Shown here piece by piece: positions 6,401 to 6,806 of a DNA stretch of 6,806 nucleotides. The translations under genes and the position numbers were made by a program. Each line of letters starts with the position of its first letter. Positions within the stretch are counted from its first letter, which is position 1. This stretch comes from Candidatus Cloacimonadota bacterium (GTDB lineage Bacteria; Cloacimonadota; Cloacimonadia; Cloacimonadales; TCS61): assembly GCA_027858325.1 (NCBI GenBank), contig JAQICU010000190.1, positions 1-6,806 of the forward strand, read 5' to 3'. Below the pieces are notes generated by a model. The model was not told the DNA's origin. It saw nothing but the letters and a program-made list of their open reading frames with translations, and did no database searches.

Positions 6401-6806
6401 CTAATGGATATGTTCTGAGAGTTGCTAATTCAGGATCAATAAATGAAACACCCGACAATGTATTTAAAGAATCAATAATAACTTCTAATAAAGGTGCTTT
6501 TATCGACATTCCAAAATACGCTGTTAATGTCAATGATTTTGAGTTTAGTGCAAGTGCAATCATAGAAGTATTTATTGATGATATAAATATAGGTGCCGAA
6601 AACAATATCTTATATGCATTCAATAAGCAAGATGAATGTGTTGGTATTATTAACGGTTTATTATATCCAATGACTGATAAATACTTATACAATCGGATGT
6701 TGTACAGCAATATCAAAGAAGGGGATGAAGTTCATTTTAAATTCTTCCAAAAAGAAGAAAACAAATGGTATTCTTATGAAGAAACATTGAGCTTTAATGA
6801 AGATAT
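1..6806 (+). CDS. Giant secreted multidomain protein with C39-like and S8 proteases (both ends missing)
   Basis: Frame 1 is open over all 2,268 complete codons, so this is the interior of one gene that begins upstream and ends downstream. In-frame ATG codons at residues 95, 150 and 210 have no signal peptide after them and lie inside continuous coding sequence, so I do not take any as the start. Order of modules: Lys/Asn-rich segment, MAM-like, CARDB, unassigned beta module, CARDB, C39-like peptidase, PPC-like, Fn3-like, S8 prodomain, S8 subtilase, Ig-like, PKD, PKD, VFLDD/CRGV module, two GWNW repeats, second VFLDD/CRGV module. No transmembrane helix is visible, and almost all modules are of extracellular beta-sandwich type. 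The protein is therefore probably exported, in Bacteroidota most likely by the type IX system. Expected role (inference): extracellular or cell-surface protein degradation with binding modules. Both catalytic sites look intact and I see no frameshift. The exact substrate cannot be told from sequence. Confidence 0.93.
463..939 (+). other. MAM / concanavalin-like jelly-roll domain
   Basis: Residues 155-313 begin with IFFDDYSGSHPGSWTI and end with SGVLIDNVELS. This opening and closing are typical of the MAM-like beta jelly-roll domains found in Bacteroidota adhesins, cleaved-adhesin proteins and immune-inhibitor-A type metallopeptidases. Between them come ILSFYKIVDTESGYDEFTV (224-242), a paired beta-strand pattern, then WEFLTLDLSSFTGQSGLYIQ and FRFDSDGS. 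The asymmetric aromatic-rich loop AWAWPNDYAHCYSD (181-194) is a plausible ligand-contacting surface. In this family the domain mediates binding to carbohydrate or protein rather than catalysis. It is followed directly by the first CARDB module, with a linker of only a few residues. The family-level call is from motif pattern; the ligand is unknown. Confidence 0.7.
940..1311 (+). other. CARDB-like beta-sandwich domain, copy 1
   Basis: Residues 314-437 fit the CARDB (cell-adhesion-related domain in bacteria) pattern. A strand reads NQVSYIDVAWINDGNANAG, then RLYLDGTQI, a short insertion ending HGDDWLYTF, SGWHTLKLVVDADGNV and an acidic loop ESEEGDNE before the last strand RQIYV. 'VxVDxxxxVxEsxEgdNe' is the hallmark end of CARDB repeats and may bind calcium. 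It is a non-catalytic spacer or binding module. Copy 2 lies exactly 243 codons downstream with no insertion or deletion between them. Between the copies sits a different beta module, so the arrangement is A-B-A rather than a simple tandem. Confidence 0.8.
1312..1668 (+). other. Unassigned beta-rich module between the two CARDB copies
   Basis: Residues 438-556 are beta-rich and do not match a family I can name with confidence. The segment opens with ILSVDPNPSSPAS, continues with VFNLEVNVGIQTGSGGVLQV, VWVFDSNFN and LSWTETTSGDKTYTIHTQFRP, and ends IVSWED. The alternating hydrophobic pattern, with no Cys and no obvious catalytic residues, suggests an Ig-like or Fn3-like sandwich, possibly a diverged CARDB-like fold. 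The trailing SWED recurs at residues 1000-1003, just after the PPC-like domain. It may be the conserved exit strand of repeated sandwich units. The function is taken to be structural; this is inference. Confidence 0.45.
1669..2040 (+). other. CARDB-like beta-sandwich domain, copy 2
   Basis: Residues 557-680 duplicate residues 314-437. The first 40 residues (AEPNLLPYQPSGWDDK through VSYID) are identical to copy 1. The later part varies (AWENDGNSDAVSHIT against AWINDGNANAGTHTS) and then returns to near identity at ESGWHT(L)LVVDADGNVDESEE. The variable middle, containing the loop ITYAESTGLAAGYYHHGDDW, is where a specificity difference would lie if these modules bind a ligand. This copy leads straight into the C39-like peptidase, with a junction near IYIIPDVVQQNE, so the CARDB pair may position that catalytic domain away from the cell surface. 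Confidence 0.8.
2041..2610 (+). other. C39-like papain-fold cysteine peptidase domain
   Basis: Residues 681-870 match the peptidase C39-like family (Peptidase_C39_2 type, papain fold). The start IPGVPGYNQTDIDCGPVAAA contains the predicted oxyanion Gln696 and nucleophile Cys701 in the diagnostic CGP motif. The central PLVYLVNGHSIYGDHFVTVV carries the predicted catalytic His825, followed by VGY. The third site residue is probably Asp845 in WVRVKDNWNG, the equivalent of the usual Asp/Asn before Trp. The domain ends near VSIIRITPGG. About 190 residues is a normal length for the family. Classical C39 enzymes clip double-glycine leaders inside ABC exporters. This version lacks any ABC or membrane part and is embedded in secreted modules, so it should act outside the cell on an unknown protein or peptide. 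All three residues being present argues for an active enzyme. Confidence 0.82.
2617..3009 (+). other. PPC-like (pre-peptidase C-terminal-like) beta domain with four cysteines
   Basis: Residues 873-1003 follow the PPC-like pattern. The entry is DHYEPDN, then SGDVDCIKFFAVAPRKYIIE with the conserved acidic GDxDxxxF element. TTSLGSLCDTEIQLIGDDG follows, then DTDDDSGEGNASKI and the closing strands FYIVVTEKY and YDVEISW. PPC domains usually sit next to secreted proteases and help with folding, substrate binding or release. Here the domain lies directly C-terminal to the C39 domain. The acidic DTDDDSGEG loop is a likely calcium site. Cys913, Cys935, Cys949 and Cys970 lie within one domain, with Cys913 at a position that is often Trp or Tyr. 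This suggests one or two disulfides, which fits export. Confidence 0.72.
3010..3405 (+). other. Fn3-like domain
   Basis: Residues 1004-1135 have a fibronectin-type-III-like layout. IAIAPADEEQIATLTPSFEW is the first strand pair, with the 'LTPxFxW' element. GYQLRVRCDTDGDVVVYETG comes next. LEWNKQYHWHVRYQDSGGDW followed by SAWSD is the classic 'Y.WhVR..d..g.WS.WS' element, and DFYTV is the last strand. Such modules are common spacers in Bacteroidota secreted enzymes that select against compact substrates or bind glycans. It separates the C39/PPC unit from the subtilase unit. A long loop between strands (SGTDPETGVERISNS) makes it larger than the usual 90 or so residues. Confidence 0.68.
3406..3477 (+). 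other. Orphan Ig-like first strand before the subtilase prodomain
   Basis: Residues 1136-1159 contain MPDIEVTPTSITINEPDQ, which looks like the opening strand of HYDIN/choice-of-anchor-D type Ig-like domains ('pdIxVsPtSltin...'). The expected continuation ('...tixNvGnGtLsIts...') does not follow here. Instead a polar linker (SSISAQHEIDSSHPHV) leads into the prodomain. A matching headless continuation begins at residue 1598, after the protease. It may be a split domain or simply a linker of similar composition. Confidence 0.4.
3526..3813 (+). other. Subtilase prodomain (I9/fervidolysin-like), internal
   Basis: Residues 1176-1271 have the propeptide pattern of secreted S8 proteases. The opening HVKNELILKFYSFEDISF matches 'pgElivKFk'. 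A core IIQYNGDISLEDAIFEVKQI follows, and the end TTLEWVDLNYIFQL matches 'veWvepNyi'. Prodomains of this kind chaperone folding, inhibit the enzyme and are removed autocatalytically. They normally sit just after a signal peptide; here the prodomain lies after at least 1,170 residues of other domains. From memory, mature thermitase begins YTPNDPYFS, so the equivalent YEGPNDPNYS here suggests cleavage near Leu1271/Tyr1272 (inference). The pattern is diverged in the middle, where an Asn/Ser-rich insertion lies at 1196-1210. Confidence 0.7.
3814..4776 (+). other. S8 subtilisin-like serine protease domain (thermitase-like), apparently active
   Basis: Residues 1272-1592 are a complete subtilase. Catalytic Asp1310 lies in LGIIDTGVDWDHPDL, His1378 in NGHGTHCSGIAA, oxyanion Asn1471 in CHAAGNED and nucleophile Ser1533 in NGTSMSTPLVAG. 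The 68-residue Asp-His gap contains EIPDNGIDDDLNGYIDD (1330-1346), an acidic Ca-binding-like loop frequent in this subfamily. Similarity to thermitase, recalled from memory, is strong at TNNSTGVA, DNGARVISMSFGG, ATDQSDKKASFSNYGDW and VSAPG. The pre-domain PNDPNYSQQWYLPIINAEDA is the usual mature N-terminus. The domain ends at LGTGRINAFAAI. The enzyme is a broad-specificity extracellular endopeptidase, and Cys1382 after the active-site His is common in the thermitase/proteinase K group. It is followed by Ig-like and PKD modules, as is usual for Bacteroidota exoproteases. Confidence 0.95.
4783..5040 (+). other. Ig-like (HYDIN / choice-of-anchor-D type) domain, apparently missing its first strand
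   Basis: Residues 1595-1680 read FIIQNVGNGTLSITSI, then NWLSV, FTLDAGEAQSVDILIDW and TAIITIASNDPDEPSVNVSV. These are the characteristic strands of Ig-like domains that begin 'pxIxvsPtsxxf'. The usual first strand and turn are absent: the subtilase ends at AAISDF and the second strand begins within a few residues. The role is a rigid spacer between protease and PKD repeats. The missing strand resembles the orphan segment at residues 1137-1150, before the protease. Confidence 0.65.
5050..5295 (+). other. PKD domain, copy 1
   Basis: Residues 1684-1765 show the PKD signature: ANFSPTNAQISVGETVSFTD, then WAWTFEGGTPASSTLPNPIV, TYNSVGEFDVTLTVSNADGS and TKTIVDAIDV. The standard 'W.WdFGDG' is replaced by WAWTFEGGTP, a form common in Bacteroidota, followed by 'Y...G.ydVtLtV.N..G'. 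PKD domains are structural or glycan/protein-binding spacers in secreted proteases and are widespread before T9SS sorting domains. It pairs with copy 2, 86 codons downstream. Confidence 0.92.
5056..5548 (+). repeat. Tandem 258-bp direct repeat encoding the PKD pair
   Basis: Units start at 5056 and 5314. The core 5139-5228 matches 5397-5486 with only 2 differences in 90 bases, both silent. Flanks of the same repeat are much more diverged: 13 differences in 5056-5138 and 10 in 5230-5271, most of them at third codon positions. The repeat reflects domain duplication inside the gene, not a mobile element. The uneven divergence suggests a recent local gene-conversion tract. Confidence 0.9.
5308..5553 (+). 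other. PKD domain, copy 2
   Basis: Residues 1770-1851 repeat copy 1 at an offset of exactly 86 codons, with only about a dozen amino-acid differences, mostly conservative (Ile/Val, Ser/Asn, Thr/Ser). WAWTFEGGTPASSTLPNPIV is identical in both. It ends at NAIAVDD, then a short linker DGSSPDW leads to the VFLDD/CRGV module. Function is as for copy 1. Confidence 0.92.
5569..5925 (+). other. VFLDD/CRGV surface module, copy 1
   Basis: Residues 1857-1975 form a module I recognise as a recurring type in large Bacteroidota exported proteins but cannot name. The pattern is DWTVNPAEFSYEGEVTAEVF, LDDLPAGSGILGAFVNDTCR (then GV), a strand VYIMRIYSNEASGEEISFKF and a closing FDIRERIPFESDMIIGDAAV. It appears beta-rich, with one Cys (Cys1895) in the CRGV turn. 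A second, diverged copy starts at residue 2170. It lies C-terminal of the PKD domains, where spacer or anchoring modules precede the secretion signal. A binding or structural role is inference. Confidence 0.55.
5953..6225 (+). other. GWNW / GDYIKD repeat, unit A
   Basis: Residues 1985-2075 carry SGWNWFSAYL, LDTILSSLNPQAGDYIKDR, ATFYDQDELRGWFGTL and ETYKMNLNNAGDLIYYGYP. The order GWNW, GDYIKD, GWFG, Y-K is repeated in unit B. Repeats of this kind occur near the C-termini of big Bacteroidota secreted proteins. The fold is probably beta-rich, with the invariant Trp residues (1988, 1990, 2038) in the core. Function is unknown. Confidence 0.55.
6226..6444 (+). other. GWNW / GDYIKD repeat, unit B
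   Basis: Residues 2076-2148 repeat the order of unit A: AGWNWVGYPVSFGMSVDDYL, GDYLKDQIVSTTFYDGYGWF and MMQPTNGYVLRV. Marker offsets from unit A are 93 (GWNW), 92 (GDY) and 86 (GWFG) codons. The unit is therefore slightly shorter, losing residues between GDY and GWFG. DNA identity to unit A is low, so this is an old duplication, unlike the PKD and CARDB pairs. The two units together are enclosed by the two VFLDD/CRGV modules. Confidence 0.55.
6508..6806 (+). other. VFLDD/CRGV surface module, copy 2 (cut by window end)
   Basis: Residues 2170-2268 realign with the module at 1857-1960. VNVNDFEFSASAIIEVFIDD corresponds to VNPAEFSYEGEVTAEVFLDD. YAFNKQDECVGII corresponds to GAFVNDTCRGVMD, keeping the Cys (2213). 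YNRMLYSNIKEGDEVHFKFF corresponds to YIMRIYSNEASGEEISFKFF. ETLSFNED at the edge corresponds to ERIPFESD. The remainder should run on past the window with an 'IIG...PF.M'-like end. Divergence from copy 1 is high, with the CRGV turn altered to CVGI. Confidence 0.55.

Noticed and set aside
6354..6716. 120-codon reverse-strand open frame
   Set aside because: It lies entirely opposite the second GWNW unit and the second VFLDD module, which are coherent protein repeats in frame 1. Its translation matches nothing I recognise and its existence is explained by the composition of the coding strand.

Overview
The whole 6,806-base window is one uninterrupted plus-strand reading frame (frame 1, codons starting at base 1). 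I read 2,268 codons from base 1 to base 6,804 with no stop. No credible start or stop lies inside the window, so it is an internal slice of a single giant gene. There is no intergenic DNA, RNA gene, promoter, terminator or mobile element to annotate. All the biology is in the domain architecture of one very large, evidently secreted protein. Residue numbers below count from the first codon of the window.

The organism is most likely a member of the Bacteroidota, probably marine, aquatic or sediment-dwelling. The support is AT-rich coding sequence with AT-ending codons, and a mosaic of extracellular beta-sandwich modules (MAM-like, CARDB, PPC-like, Fn3-like, Ig-like, PKD). There are also GWNW / GDYIKD repeats and 'LGAFV..xCRGV' modules. 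That combination is typical of large exported proteins carrying a C-terminal type IX secretion (T9SS) sorting domain. The sorting domain itself, if present, lies beyond the right edge.

Layout: 1-462 Lys/Asn/Ile-rich, probably disordered segment; 463-939 MAM/jelly-roll-like domain; 940-1311 CARDB copy 1; 1312-1668 unassigned beta-rich module; 1669-2040 CARDB copy 2; 2041-2610 C39-like cysteine peptidase (Cys701, His825, Asp845); 2617-3009 PPC-like domain; 3010-3405 Fn3-like domain; 3406-3477 a stray Ig-like first strand; 3526-3813 subtilase prodomain; 3814-4776 thermitase-like S8 serine protease (Asp1310, His1378, Asn1471, Ser1533); 4783-5040 Ig-like domain lacking its first strand; 5050-5295 and 5308-5553 two near-identical PKD domains; 5569-5925 VFLDD/CRGV module copy 1; 5953-6444 two GWNW repeats; 6508-6806 VFLDD/CRGV module copy 2, cut by the window end.

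The notable point is that two mechanistically unrelated proteases, a papain-like C39 cysteine peptidase and an S8 subtilase with its own prodomain, are carried on one polypeptide. The prodomain sits more than 1,100 residues into the chain. If it is processed as in related subtilases, the protein would cut itself into a C39/adhesive half and a subtilase/PKD/anchor half. That is inference from architecture; the individual domain calls rest on motifs read directly from the translation.
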